From the NCBI GenBank assembly GCA_023382535.1, contig JAHDWA010000103.1:1-25710 (forward strand): a stretch of DNA of 25,710 bases. Direction: 5' to 3'. The translations under genes were made by a program, and so were the position numbers. The stretch comes from Anaerolineae bacterium. Lineage in GTDB: Bacteria > Chloroflexota > Anaerolineae > 4572-78 > J111. Below, piece after piece: positions 1-7,926 of the stretch. Below the pieces are notes generated by a model. It saw only the letters and a list, made by a program, of their open reading frames with translations, had not been told where the DNA came from and searched no databases. Within the stretch, counting starts at the first letter, position 1. Each line of letters begins with the position of its first letter.

Positions 1-1506
1 GAAAATTTTGCGGTAAGTATGGGGCGAAATCCAGGGCCGGGCGCAGTAGGCCATCACATCGTAGGCAGAGGCCGGGTAAATAATGGGCGGATTGCTGTAC
101 AAATCAATACCTACTTCTTGCGTATGCGGCGTTTGCAGGTAAGGCCAGGTGGGATCAACCCAGATGTCGGCCCCTTCGGTCTTAAAGCAGGCCGCGTCTT
201 CGCGTTGAGTGGGCGACCAGGCGTGCTGTGCACCCAGGTTGTGGGCAATTTCGTGGACCAACACGCGCGGCCCGCCGATATCCTGTTCTGGTCGCAGCCC
301 GCCAAAGGCAACCCGGCTGGAGTGCGGCCCGGCGCAGTTGCCGCACCAGGCAGGATCAGATGCGCCGCCGTTGTAAAACTCCTGAGGCAGCCAGCCAAAA
401 AGCTGATCAGGCCAGGTTTCTGGCAGCTGGTTCTGCGTGTAAAGCCAGTAGGTGTGGAGGAGCTGGCGCAGTACCTCACCCTTGGTCAGTTCGCCTTCCC
501 AGGTCAAATCGGGGACAGGCAGGCGGTAATACTCGACGCCGGGCACGGGATACATGCGGAGCAGCCAGTAATCAAGCCCGGCCAGTTCCGGGGGCCGGAC
601 GTCTTTGTACTCAATCGGCAGATAGGCTACCCGCAGCGACTTGCGCGCAGTGAAGTCTTTGGTCAGGGTTAGTGCAGCCGGCCGGCTCGCTTCGCCCTGG
701 GGAACGGCTTCGAGGATAAAGGTGATGGGTCCGGCCATCCAGGCAGGCGGGGGGAAAAATTCAAAATTGGCCGAGTTTTCCAGGTTCAGGCGCAGGTCGG
801 TCAAGGAAAGTTGGGCCAGGCGGTGTAAGGTTGCGGCGGGAAGGGTGCGGGTCAGGTTGGCCTGTTCCTGGCCGTCTTTAAGCAGGCGCAGCCGGATGAG
901 GACGTCGGCCGAAGGGCAGGTACCGATGCAGGAGGGGTAGACCCTCACCAGGGTGTGCCGCCCGGCGACAAGCGGGATAGAATTGTTACAGAAAATATGA
1001 GTTTGCTGCGCAGGATCGGGGTTACAGTTGGATAATTCCGGTTCATTGAAAACCTGGATACCCTGGGTAATTTCCACACCCCTCAGGTTCAAAGTGGTGG
1101 CCGGAGCTGGCGTAGGCGGTACAGGTTGCGGGGTGTACGTCGGTGGAGGAAGCACCGGCTCGGCGGGGGGGGGGAGGGTAGGTAAACCGACCTGCACCGG
1201 GAGGGGCGTTGGGGAGGGTGGGAGCAGCGGCTGGGGAGGTATCGTAGGAGTGGCCGTCGCTGTGCTCAAAGTGACTGGCCGGGGAGAGGGTGGCTCAGCG
1301 GGCAGTAGAATAAGCAAGGCTGCCAGCAGGGCGATCATTTGCAGCAGCAAAAAGCCCCCGACCAGGAAAGGGGTCCAGTTGGAGTGAGACTCCAGGGGCG
1401 TCAACTGCGCCTTTTTCGGGCTGCCAGTGGCGTAAGCAGCCCATCTTTCGGCTCGCACCTGGCGCGGGTCAGGGGTGGTTCTTTTGACCGGGGGATGTCG
1501 GTTCAT
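1..1506 (-). CDS. Membrane-anchored metzincin-type zinc metalloprotease, C-terminus cut by window edge
   Basis: This open frame of 502 codons has no stop down to base 1, so the 3' end lies outside the window. It starts at ATG 1506, and an in-frame stop just upstream (1519-1521) bounds it. Residues 1-43 are polar and residues about 47-66 form one membrane segment. A Pro/Thr-rich linker follows to about residue 140, then an extracellular region. Residues 418-428 read HEIAHNLGAQH, the HExxHxxGxxH zinc motif of metzincins. About 60 residues later DVMAYC is a plausible Met-turn. Family knowledge makes it an endopeptidase using the three His as zinc ligands and Glu419 as base. The linker and anchor suggest it is displayed on the outer face of the membrane. 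Its substrate is unknown. The catalytic motif and long open frame make the coding call firm; the subfamily is not identified. Confidence 0.88.
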   Translation of the reverse strand, partial: MNRHPPVKRTTPDPRQVRAERWAAYATGSPKKAQLTPLESHSNWTPFLVGGFLLLQMIALLAALLILLPAEPPSPRPVTLSTATATPTIPPQPLLPPSPTPLPVQVGLPTLPPPAEPVLPPPTYTPQPVPPTPAPATTLNLRGVEITQGIQVFNEPELSNCNPDPAQQTHIFCNNSIPLVAGRHTLVRVYPSCIGTCPSADVLIRLRLLKDGQEQANLTRTLPAATLHRLAQLSLTDLRLNLENSANFEFFPPPAWMAGPITFILEAVPQGEASRPAALTLTKDFTARKSLRVAYLPIEYKDVRPPELAGLDYWLLRMYPVPGVEYYRLPVPDLTWEGELTKGEVLRQLLHTYWLYTQNQLPETWPDQLFGWLPQEFYNGGASDPAWCGNCAGPHSSRVAFGGLRPEQDIGGPRVLVHEIAHNLGAQHAWSPTQREDAACFKTEGADIWVDPTWPYLQTPHTQEVGIDLYSNPPIIYPASAYDVMAYCARPWISPHTYRKIF

Positions 1507-1594
1507 GGTAAAGGTTTGTCACCGGCCATGCATTTTAGTTAGCCAGCAAATGGCTCGGTGTTTCTTCTTAAGGTACAGATCAAGCTTAACTTCT

Positions 1595-1623
1595 ACTATA
1601 GCACTGGAAGGGATGGGTTTCAA
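1595..1623 (-). promoter_or_regulatory. Sigma70-like promoter for the metzincin gene
   Basis: On the minus strand TTGAAA (1623-1618) is followed by a 17-base spacer and TATAGT (1600-1595), with TGC directly before the -10 (extended -10). The predicted start near 1588 gives a leader of about 80 bases to ATG 1506. It is called from consensus match and spacing only. Confidence 0.55.
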
Positions 1624-1671
1624 TGGGATATTGGGGTAAGGGACGGTAGGAAAGTTAATGCTTTAACCTAA

Positions 1672-1697
1672 TTCCCACGCTTCGCGTCAGTTTGGGA
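1672..1697. repeat. Degenerate REP-like inverted repeat in the divergent intergenic region
   Basis: TTCCCA (1672-1677) pairs with TGGGAA (1692-1697), with an inner CGC/GCG pair around TTC. The layout resembles the TTCCCACGC...GCGTGGGAA palindromes found between genes in many bacteria. It lies in the 285-base gap between two divergent genes. It could equally be a weak terminator or a chance hairpin. Confidence 0.3.
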
Positions 1698-1721
1698 ACC
1701 AGATAGTGGGAAGCTGAGACC

Positions 1722-1749
1722 TTGCGTAACACAATTTTTGCGGTACAAT
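1722..1749 (+). promoter_or_regulatory. Possible sigma70 promoter for the zinc-ribbon membrane protein
   Basis: TTGCGT (1722-1727), a 16-base spacer and TACAAT (1744-1749) lie upstream of the gene starting at 1792. The predicted transcript start near 1756 leaves a leader of about 35 bases. The -35 matches at only four of six positions, so this is tentative. Confidence 0.4.
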
Positions 1750-1791
1750 CGAGGCGCAGGCGATTCTTAAAATTTCTTGAGGCTGCTACCC

Positions 1792-2784
1792 GTGAAAAAA
1801 TTGATCAAGATGCGGCAGTGGTGGGGAGTAAGTATTCTCTTCAGTTGCTTTTTTTTAGCTCAGGCTGCGGCGATGGCTCAATCAGCGCCCGGTCAGATCA
1901 AAAATCTTGTGGTTGAGCTTTGGCCGGAGTACGACCGGCCCGAAACACTGGTCATCTACCACGTCGAATTGGCTTCGACGACGGTGCTGCCGGCGCAGTT
2001 GACTTTCCGGCTGCCTGGCTATCTGGAAAAAATGCACGTGGTCGCCGTAGAGCGTGACGATGGCCTGGTTGAAGTCAGCCCCGATGCGATCCAACTGCGG
2101 CACGAGGGGGATGATCTGTTTTTAACCTTTTCCACGCCCGTGCCGAAAGTTCAGTTTGAATATTACGATCCGGTAATAATGAAGCAAGAGGGGCAAAAGA
2201 GGGAACTCAATTTTGATTTCACCGCTGTTTATGAAACGGAAAAAGCAACTTTTCAGGTACAGGAACCGGCCGGGGCAGAGAATTTTGCCATGACTCCGGC
2301 AGCCAGCGCCAGCTTTACCGGCAGGGATGGCTTGAAATACGACTCGATTGAAGTGACTGGGCTGGCTGCGAATGAAACCTTTAACCTGACTGCCACCTAC
2401 ACCCGTCCCAGTGATGAGTTATCGGCCCAGCTCATCGGCGGGACCAGTCCTAATGCCGAACATGCCGCCGATTTAGCCGTCGTCGCCGAGCCGCCGCCGA
2501 ACCAAAATTTGACGTTGGGGTATACGTTAATCGGAATTGGCGCGACGGTGTTGCTGGGGGTGGCCGGCTACTGGTGGTGGTCAAAACGGAAGGTCTCAAC
2601 CCAAGTCGCCCGGCCAGGGCCGCGCCCCAGTAAAAGAAAAGCTGCGGCCAAACCGGCCGGCAAAGCGACGCCTCAATCTCAGCCTATCCTCGCCACCGGC
2701 AGCTTTTGTTACCGCTGCGGTACAGCGCTGCGCGAAGACTCTAACTTCTGCCACACGTGCGGGGCGGAGCGGCGCAAGGAGTAA
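1792..2784 (+). CDS. Secreted/membrane protein with a C-terminal zinc ribbon, function unknown
   Basis: I chose GTG 1792 because GAGG (1779-1782) lies nine bases upstream; an in-frame TTG at 1777 would add five residues. The 330-residue product has a basic N-terminus and a hydrophobic signal segment (about 1-30). A beta-rich extracellular region follows (about 31-235), then one membrane helix (about 242-263) ending in three Trp. A Lys/Arg/Pro/Ala-rich linker leads to a zinc ribbon with CxxC pairs at Cys306/Cys309 and Cys320/Cys323. With a cleaved or uncleaved signal and one TM, the basic tail and zinc ribbon should be cytoplasmic. That suggests a link between an outside domain and something inside. 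I do not recognise the extracellular domain. The gene is convergent with the next one, which ends 12 bases away. Confidence 0.85.
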   Translation: MKKLIKMRQWWGVSILFSCFFLAQAAAMAQSAPGQIKNLVVELWPEYDRPETLVIYHVELASTTVLPAQLTFRLPGYLEKMHVVAVERDDGLVEVSPDAIQLRHEGDDLFLTFSTPVPKVQFEYYDPVIMKQEGQKRELNFDFTAVYETEKATFQVQEPAGAENFAMTPAASASFTGRDGLKYDSIEVTGLAANETFNLTATYTRPSDELSAQLIGGTSPNAEHAADLAVVAEPPPNQNLTLGYTLIGIGATVLLGVAGYWWWSKRKVSTQVARPGPRPSKRKAAAKPAGKATPQSQPILATGSFCYRCGTALREDSNFCHTCGAERRKE

Positions 2785-2795
2785 CCTTCCTCTTC

Positions 2796-3338
2796 TTATT
2801 TGCGCAGGTCTAACCGTGAGAGCCGGGGAGTCGCCGCTACATACTCGACTTTAACGTTTTCCCCGACGGTCAAGCGGTTGAAGACGCGGCTGTGGACTTG
2901 CTGATAGGCGGCATGCTCATCACCGAAGCGGTAGCCAGCGTAATATTTCTTACCCTGGCCTTTAGGGGGATCCAACCACAGGTGGGTGATAACACCGGTG
3001 GTTTTTTGTTTGCTCCGTTCAAAGGCGCGGGTATCGCCCCACCAGCGCCAGGTCTGCCAGAAAAAGTAGCCGGCAATAATCAAAAAGAGCGGAAAAATGA
3101 ACATGAGCAGCAAAAAGAACAGACCGTACTCCCCCTGCTGTCCGGCGCTTTCGGCGGTAGCCAGCGCCATCTGCGGGTCGAGCCAGGCCAGTCCCCCTAT
3201 GGCAAAGCCGGCCAGGCAGACTAACCCAATTCCAAAGCCGGACCAGAGGTCTTTGGCTGAGGCAGGTTCAAAGGCTTTTTGGGTCGGGCGGGGTTGGGTA
3301 TCGGGGAGAGCATTTGGTGGGAGAATCTCTGTTGACAT
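2796..3338 (-). CDS. DUF3592-like two-helix membrane protein
   Basis: This 180-residue protein starts at ATG 3338 with AGGAAG five bases upstream. The N-terminal 30 residues are polar and Pro-rich. Two membrane segments follow at about 31-53 and 72-94. After them comes a beta-rich domain carrying TTGVITHLW, a YRFGDE stretch, and a C-terminal GENVKVEYV...PRLSRL. The pattern of two helices around a small loop or domain, ending in a V-x-V-x-Y...P-x-x-S-R-L motif, is typical of the DUF3592 family, whose function is not known. It is convergent with the zinc-ribbon protein and lies downstream of the hydrolase gene on the same strand, 87 bases away. It may have its own promoter; none was clear. Confidence 0.8.
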   Translation of the reverse strand: MSTEILPPNALPDTQPRPTQKAFEPASAKDLWSGFGIGLVCLAGFAIGGLAWLDPQMALATAESAGQQGEYGLFFLLLMFIFPLFLIIAGYFFWQTWRWWGDTRAFERSKQKTTGVITHLWLDPPKGQGKKYYAGYRFGDEHAAYQQVHSRVFNRLTVGENVKVEYVAATPRLSRLDLRK

Positions 3339-3425
3339 TATTCTTCCTTAGTCCGGCAATATTAATCAGGGCAGTGGTGTAGGCGGCAGGACCCGCTTCG
3401 GCGACACCATTACTGCGGGTAAAGA

Positions 3426-4082
3426 TCAACCGGCGATGAGTGCGGCCATCATCTGGCGGACAAAGCGGATTTCGTCGTGATTGACCGTATGGCCCATGCC
3501 CGGATAGAGGCGCATGGTCACGTCGCCACCCAGCCGGCGCAGGACCTTCGCTGTATGCTCCACCCGTTCTTTGGGGATATGAAAATCCACATCGCTGCAG
3601 CCCAGGAAGACAGGCGTGCCGGCCAGCGAACCGGCGTAATCACGGGGCGTGCCGTCGGGGCCGATGAGGCCGCCGCTCAACCCGGCCACGCCGCCATACC
3701 GTTGCGCGTGCCGGGCGGTAAACTCCAACGACAGGCATGCTCCCTGCGAAAAACCCAGCAGTATGGTCCGTTCGACAGGAATGCCAGCCCCGGCCAGGTG
3801 GTCAATCAGACCGGCCAGGACGGCCAGCCCGGAGCTGATCCCCGGCTCGTTGCTGGGGATAGGGGCCATAAAGCTGTTGGGATACCAGGTATCTCCGGCA
3901 GCCTGGGGCGCAAGATAGATAAAACCGGGCTGGGCCAGCTCGTCAGCCAGGGTTAAGATGCTCTCGGCGGTGGCTCCGCGCCCGTGAACCATAATCAGCG
4001 CGGCCTGGGCGCGGTCGAGCGGCTCTCCGGCAGCCAGGACCGGCTGGCCCTGGTGCGGGCCTTGTATCGTTGTGCTTGCCAT
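3426..4082 (-). CDS. Alpha/beta hydrolase, phospholipase/carboxylesterase (MhqD-like)
   Basis: This 218-residue serine hydrolase has the oxyanion-region motif MVHGRGA (31-37) and a nucleophile elbow GFSQGA with Ser112. The acid residue lies in CSDVDFHIP (Asp164 or Asp166), and His198 is in GMGHTV. Length and motif order fit the short-chain phospholipase/carboxylesterase family. Its ATG shares one base (4082) with the TGA stop of the dioxygenase upstream, so the two are almost certainly translated together. In Bacillus the same pairing (MhqO dioxygenase plus MhqD hydrolase) belongs to a quinone/electrophile stress regulon, and I infer a similar role. No MarR/MhqR-type regulator is adjacent. 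A plain carboxylesterase of other use cannot be excluded. Confidence 0.88.
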   Translation of the reverse strand: MASTTIQGPHQGQPVLAAGEPLDRAQAALIMVHGRGATAESILTLADELAQPGFIYLAPQAAGDTWYPNSFMAPIPSNEPGISSGLAVLAGLIDHLAGAGIPVERTILLGFSQGACLSLEFTARHAQRYGGVAGLSGGLIGPDGTPRDYAGSLAGTPVFLGCSDVDFHIPKERVEHTAKVLRRLGGDVTMRLYPGMGHTVNHDEIRFVRQMMAALIAG

Positions 4083-5170
4083 CAGGCCACCTCCGGAGTG
4101 GGCCAGGGAATAGTGGTAACAGGCCGGAGCTGGCGCTCGATTTCGGGCCGGTGGACTTCGAGCCAGGACGGGAGCTTAAGGCTCTGGCCCAGCTTGTCCC
4201 CATCTTCGTCAAAGAGAAAGCCCGGCCCGGCGGTGGCCAGTTCGACAATATGGCCGTCGGGGTCGTTGGTGTAGATGCTCTTAAAGTAGACCCGGTCCAT
4301 CACCGGCGAAACTCTCAGCCCGGCCTTGAGTAACTTCTCCCGCCATTCCAGTTGGGTCTCTTCATCGGGTACAGCCAGGGCAAAGTGATGGGTTTGGCCC
4401 GCGCCCATCTGCGCCCGGCGCGTTTTGGCCGGGTTGCGCTCAAAATAGGTAATCAATGTGCCGGGCCGGCCCTCGCCCACGCCCCAATACCAGTGGGCCG
4501 AGTTGGGGTCGTCGAAGTTGGAGGTCATTTTGACCCGGCGCATACCTAACAGATCGCCAAAAAAGGCCTGGGTAGCCTGGATGTCGGCCCCAATGGCGGT
4601 GATGTGATGCATACCCTGCCTCAAGGCCATATCGGCGGTGATTTCGGGGACGGGTTCGGGCCAGGTTTCAGCCCTGATACGCTCCTCGTCGCGGTTGTTG
4701 ACCACCATCTCCTGCGGTGGTTGGAGGTATGCCGTGCCGATCTGGTCAGGCGCTTCGTCCACGGTCCAGCCCGGCCCCAGGGTGGCGATTTCGAGAATCA
4801 CGCCGTCGGGATCGGTAAAATAGATGGATTTGAAGTAGTGGCGGTCCAGCGGCCCTTCGACGGTCAGCCCATAGTCGGTTAGCCGCCGCTTCCATTTAAG
4901 CAGGCCGTTATAATCGGCTACGGTCAGGGCAAAGTGATGTGTTCCCCCAATCCCCCAGCGGCCCTGCGGCGCACCCGGCCACTCGAAAAAGGTGATGGCC
5001 GAACCGGGCCGGCCCACTTCGTCGCCAAAGTAGAGATGGTAACTGCCGGGGTCGTCAAAGTTGACCGTTTTCTTGACCAGGCGCTGCCCCAGTACCTGGG
5101 TGTAGAAATCAACCGTGCGCTGGGCGTCAGAGCAGACCAGGGTAATGTGATGCAAACCTTGGATTGTCAT
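4082..5170 (-). CDS. Ring-cleaving dioxygenase with two VOC domains (MhqO/MhqA-like)
   Basis: This 362-residue protein has two vicinal-oxygen-chelate domains. Domain 1 (about 4-135) carries LHHITLV (His7/8), THHFALTV (His78/79) and Glu127 in VILEIAT. Domain 2 (about 186-318) repeats the set as MHHITAI (His188/189), THHFALAV (His261/262) and Glu310 in HIVELAT. The two-His-one-Glu pattern is the metal site of extradiol-type dioxygenases and glyoxalases. This double-domain layout is that of the MhqO/MhqA group, which acts on hydroquinone-like compounds. ATG 5170 has AGGAG seven bases upstream. It is first in a two-gene unit with the hydrolase. The real substrate cannot be read from sequence; detoxification of quinones is an inference from the family and the partner gene. 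Confidence 0.9.
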   Translation of the reverse strand: MTIQGLHHITLVCSDAQRTVDFYTQVLGQRLVKKTVNFDDPGSYHLYFGDEVGRPGSAITFFEWPGAPQGRWGIGGTHHFALTVADYNGLLKWKRRLTDYGLTVEGPLDRHYFKSIYFTDPDGVILEIATLGPGWTVDEAPDQIGTAYLQPPQEMVVNNRDEERIRAETWPEPVPEITADMALRQGMHHITAIGADIQATQAFFGDLLGMRRVKMTSNFDDPNSAHWYWGVGEGRPGTLITYFERNPAKTRRAQMGAGQTHHFALAVPDEETQLEWREKLLKAGLRVSPVMDRVYFKSIYTNDPDGHIVELATAGPGFLFDEDGDKLGQSLKLPSWLEVHRPEIERQLRPVTTIPWPTPEVA

Positions 5171-5216
5171 TTTTTCTCCTTAGGTTCCCTCCATATGAAA
5201 GATAATTTAGCAGACC

Positions 5217-5352
5217 TGTCAAATTTCCAAAATCAGATAAGTGATAATAGTTCAATGTTGAAATATTTGATATTGAAACAATACCATAATTCGGAAATTT
5301 TGTCAATAGTCTGATAAGACAAGGTGAGGCAGGTTCTGAATTGTCAAATTTC
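5217..5352. promoter_or_regulatory. AT-rich divergent control region with an 11-base direct repeat and an imperfect palindrome
   Basis: TGTCAAATTTC occurs at 5217-5227 and again at 5342-5352, near the two ends of the AT-rich gap between the dioxygenase (minus) and the anchored protein (plus). Read on the minus strand it contains TTGACA, a possible -35 for the dioxygenase, but no good -10 follows. Between the copies, TTCAAT (5251-5256) and ATTGAA (5272-5277) bound an imperfect palindrome of 27 bases that could be a MarR-type operator. Both readings are tentative. Confidence 0.3.
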
Positions 5353-5407
5353 AGCTTTTAATTAATAATGAGCCAATCTTGATTGACTAATCGGTAGAGG
5401 TGAAGCT

Positions 5408-5968
5408 ATGGTAAGAGGCGGCAAGATTGCGATTATCTTACTTTTTATTCTGGTTTTGATCTCGTTGGGATTAAATCTCTTTTTGTATTGGCAGATCAGC
5501 CGGTTGCAGCAGCAAGGGGCGGTCGTAGTGCAGGATCTCCATGCCGCTTTGCCTCAGGCTATCAGCGAGTTAGAAGCCTTTGAAAAAGCAACCATCAAAT
5601 ACGATGTGCCGATCAAGCAGGAGTTTCCGGTTCAGGCCGAAATTCCCTTCCATGAAACCCTGGACATTCCCATCCAAACGACCGTGCCAATTTCTCAAAC
5701 GATCAAGACTGCGGTGATGATTGACCCGCTGGGAACGGGTGTCCAAATTCCGGTCGAGATTAACGCGCCGGTCAACATCGCCGTACCGATTGATACAAGC
5801 GTTTCCTTTACCATTGACCGCACCATCCCCATCTCGACCATGATTCCTCTGGACTTGAGCGTACCTTTGGCAGTAAGAGTGAGTGAAACCGACCTGGCGA
5901 AATATGTGGAGCAACTCCGTGCCGGTTTGATCTCATTGGATGAAATGTTAACGCCGCTCGAGCCATGA
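5408..5968 (+). CDS. Membrane-anchored protein with regularly spaced Val/Ile-Pro motifs, function unknown
   Basis: ATG 5408 has GAGGTG (5397-5402) five bases upstream. The 186-residue protein begins with one membrane anchor (about 7-28) and a short helical stretch. Residues 65-155 then carry recurring (V/I/F/A)-P-(hydrophobic) motifs with Pro at 68, 74, 80, 88, 94, 115, 121, 127, 141, 147 and 153, so most steps are exactly six residues. Polar residues alternate with Ile/Val between them, which suggests short beta strands with proline edges. There are no cysteines. The C-terminal 30 residues look helical again. I do not recognise a family. It should sit on the outside of the membrane. A proteolysis or envelope role is possible given the neighbours, but there is no direct evidence. 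Confidence 0.8.
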   Translation: MVRGGKIAIILLFILVLISLGLNLFLYWQISRLQQQGAVVVQDLHAALPQAISELEAFEKATIKYDVPIKQEFPVQAEIPFHETLDIPIQTTVPISQTIKTAVMIDPLGTGVQIPVEINAPVNIAVPIDTSVSFTIDRTIPISTMIPLDLSVPLAVRVSETDLAKYVEQLRAGLISLDEMLTPLEP

Positions 5969-6079
5969 GTAACTCCGTTTGACCGAAGCCCCGCCTCAAC
6001 CTATAATCCCAGCTAACTCTTTTGAACCAACTGATGATTCAAATCCAATCAAAAACTTCATCCAATCGAACCAAGTAAA

Positions 6080-7900
6080 ATGGGGACAAAAGATAGATTT
6101 TCTAGCCGTTTACGCTTTTTTAAGTGGTATATTTTTCTGGGCCTGCCGATTTCGTTTTTATTGACCTGGAATACTGGACCAAGTTACGCCCAAGCCGGCC
6201 TAACTGCTGCCGAACGGATCGCCTTCGCCGCCTATCGCCACGGGCAGTGGGATCTTTACAGCATTGCGCCTGATGGTTCAGACCCCCGCCAATTGACCGA
6301 TGATGCCTTTGAAGAAACCGACCCGGCCTATTCACCCGATGGCACCAAAGTTGCCTTTGCCTCCCGCCGCGCGCAGAACTGGGATGTCTACGTGCTCGAC
6401 CTGCTAAGCGGCGAGGAAAGCCGGCTGACCGACTCGCCCCACTACGATGGCGCACCGGCCTGGAGCCCCGACGGCAAGCAGTTAGCCTATGAGTCGTACC
6501 AAAACGGCGATTTGGATATCTGGCTGATTGATGCGGCGGGTGATGAGGCCCCGGTCAATTTAACCGGCGACTCCACTGCCGGTGATTTCGCGCCGGCCTG
6601 GAGTCCGGATGGCCGGACGATTGCTTTTACCAGTTGGCGGCAGGATAGTAAGGATTTGTATCTGCTGGACCTGGAAAGCCAGACGTTGACCCACCTGACT
6701 CAAGCCTCTACCGCCGAGGAGTCTCCTGTCTGGCAGCCTGCCGGCGGTAAAGTGGCTTTTGTTGTTGATAACCTGGGGGATCGTGAGATTTTTGCCCTGG
6801 ACATGCCCGCCTCCAAATCGGTGGGTGTTTTGGAGCCCTTGCCGGCTGAATCACAGCCTATGCCGGTTACCTGGCTGGGATACACCGATGGGCCAGCCTG
6901 GAGTCCGCAGGGGAACCGGCTGGCGGCAGTGTTTCATCGCTGGGATGGAGAGATGATTGCTGTCCAAACTTTGGGCGCCAAACATCAACTGCCGCAGCTC
7001 CTCACTCCGCCGATTACCATTCAAGGACGCCTTTCGTGGCACCCGCACGCGATGAACGCCGGCTATGAAGTTGCCACCCTGCTGGATACCGGCCCTTCGC
7101 TCCTCTATCAAGAGGACCTATTTCCCAACGGCGAGTCAACCTCCGAACCTTACAATTTAGTGCGCATGAATGATGTGGAGACGGGCACACCCTGGCTGGC
7201 CGACACGGTCAACGACTCCTTTCTGGCCTGGCGTTTCCGCATCCGCGATGAAGTTGGCTATGATTTTATGAGTAAATTATCGGATGCCTCGCGTGACCTG
7301 GCCCAATTCAGCGATACTACCCAGTATGCCAGTTGGCACAAGAGCGGTCGGGCGGTTGATACGCTGTTTGACTACTTTCTGGATGGGGAGTTGGCTCACG
7401 AAATTGTCCGGGAGGATTACAGCGGCAACACCTACTGGCGGGTCTTTCTGCGCTGCACCGACCAGAGCGGCCGTTGCGGCCGGCCGCTGACCGCAAATCC
7501 CTGGGATTACAGTGCCCAGGCCCGCACCGAAATAGCTCCAGAGCAGGGCGGCATCGAAAAAGAAAATCTCTCCGGTTATTACCTGGATTTTACAGCTCTG
7601 GGCCGCGAGTATAGCTGGGAGCGCATCTCTTCTTATGACGACCAGGAGTATGGCTGGACCTGGCATTTTTTAGCCTTTGAATACTGGCACTATCAAAAAA
7701 TGGTTGCCGTTGGCCTGGGACGCACGGGCCGGCTTACCTGGTACCAGGCGATGCAGGATATTTATCCGCCCGACGAACTGGACAAGTATTTTACCTGGCG
7801 GCAGATGCGCTCCGTAGGAGATGATGAGCATTTGATTGCGATCAAGGGCGTTCCGCTGCCCCTTGAAGCCAAAGCGTGGTGGGCCTTGGTCAGGCAGTAA
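6080..7900 (+). CDS. Secreted TolB-like PD40 propeller fused to a VanX/M15-like peptidase domain
   Basis: This 606-residue protein has a signal segment at about 15-39 (ending SYAQA). At least four PD40/TolB-type beta-propeller repeats follow, with YSPDG (84-88), WSPDG (128-132 and 174-178) and WSPQG (274-278). The C-terminal third holds SWHKSGRAVD with His420 and Asp427, matching the SxHxxGxAxD zinc motif of M15 peptidases. It also holds EYWH with Glu534 and His537, matching the ExWH base/zinc-ligand motif of VanX. All core zinc and base positions are therefore present. M15 enzymes cut D-Ala-containing peptidoglycan peptides, so a wall or cell-surface peptidase is inferred. ATG 6080 has no clear ribosome site, so the start is less sure than the frame. 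The Crp-family gene follows 26 bases later and may be co-transcribed. Confidence 0.85.
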   Translation: MGTKDRFSSRLRFFKWYIFLGLPISFLLTWNTGPSYAQAGLTAAERIAFAAYRHGQWDLYSIAPDGSDPRQLTDDAFEETDPAYSPDGTKVAFASRRAQNWDVYVLDLLSGEESRLTDSPHYDGAPAWSPDGKQLAYESYQNGDLDIWLIDAAGDEAPVNLTGDSTAGDFAPAWSPDGRTIAFTSWRQDSKDLYLLDLESQTLTHLTQASTAEESPVWQPAGGKVAFVVDNLGDREIFALDMPASKSVGVLEPLPAESQPMPVTWLGYTDGPAWSPQGNRLAAVFHRWDGEMIAVQTLGAKHQLPQLLTPPITIQGRLSWHPHAMNAGYEVATLLDTGPSLLYQEDLFPNGESTSEPYNLVRMNDVETGTPWLADTVNDSFLAWRFRIRDEVGYDFMSKLSDASRDLAQFSDTTQYASWHKSGRAVDTLFDYFLDGELAHEIVREDYSGNTYWRVFLRCTDQSGRCGRPLTANPWDYSAQARTEIAPEQGGIEKENLSGYYLDFTALGREYSWERISSYDDQEYGWTWHFLAFEYWHYQKMVAVGLGRTGRLTWYQAMQDIYPPDELDKYFTWRQMRSVGDDEHLIAIKGVPLPLEAKAWWALVRQ

Positions 7901-7926
7901 ATATCCTAAATCCTCTTTATTAACTG

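Noticed and set aside
19..672. Long plus-strand open frame of 217 codons at the left edge
   Set aside because: It is antisense to the metzincin gene, whose zinc motif, Met-turn, anchor and linker make the minus strand the coding one. Its own product is low-complexity Gly/Arg/Pro with no recognisable motif.
3391..3420. ACCCGC...GCGGGT hairpin as a terminator after the hydrolase gene
   Set aside because: The stem is six pairs with an 18-base loop and no T-run, too weak to list as a terminator.
5979..6164. Short plus-strand frame of 61 codons before the propeller-peptidase gene
   Set aside because: It overlaps the next gene in another frame, has no ribosome site and no recognisable features.
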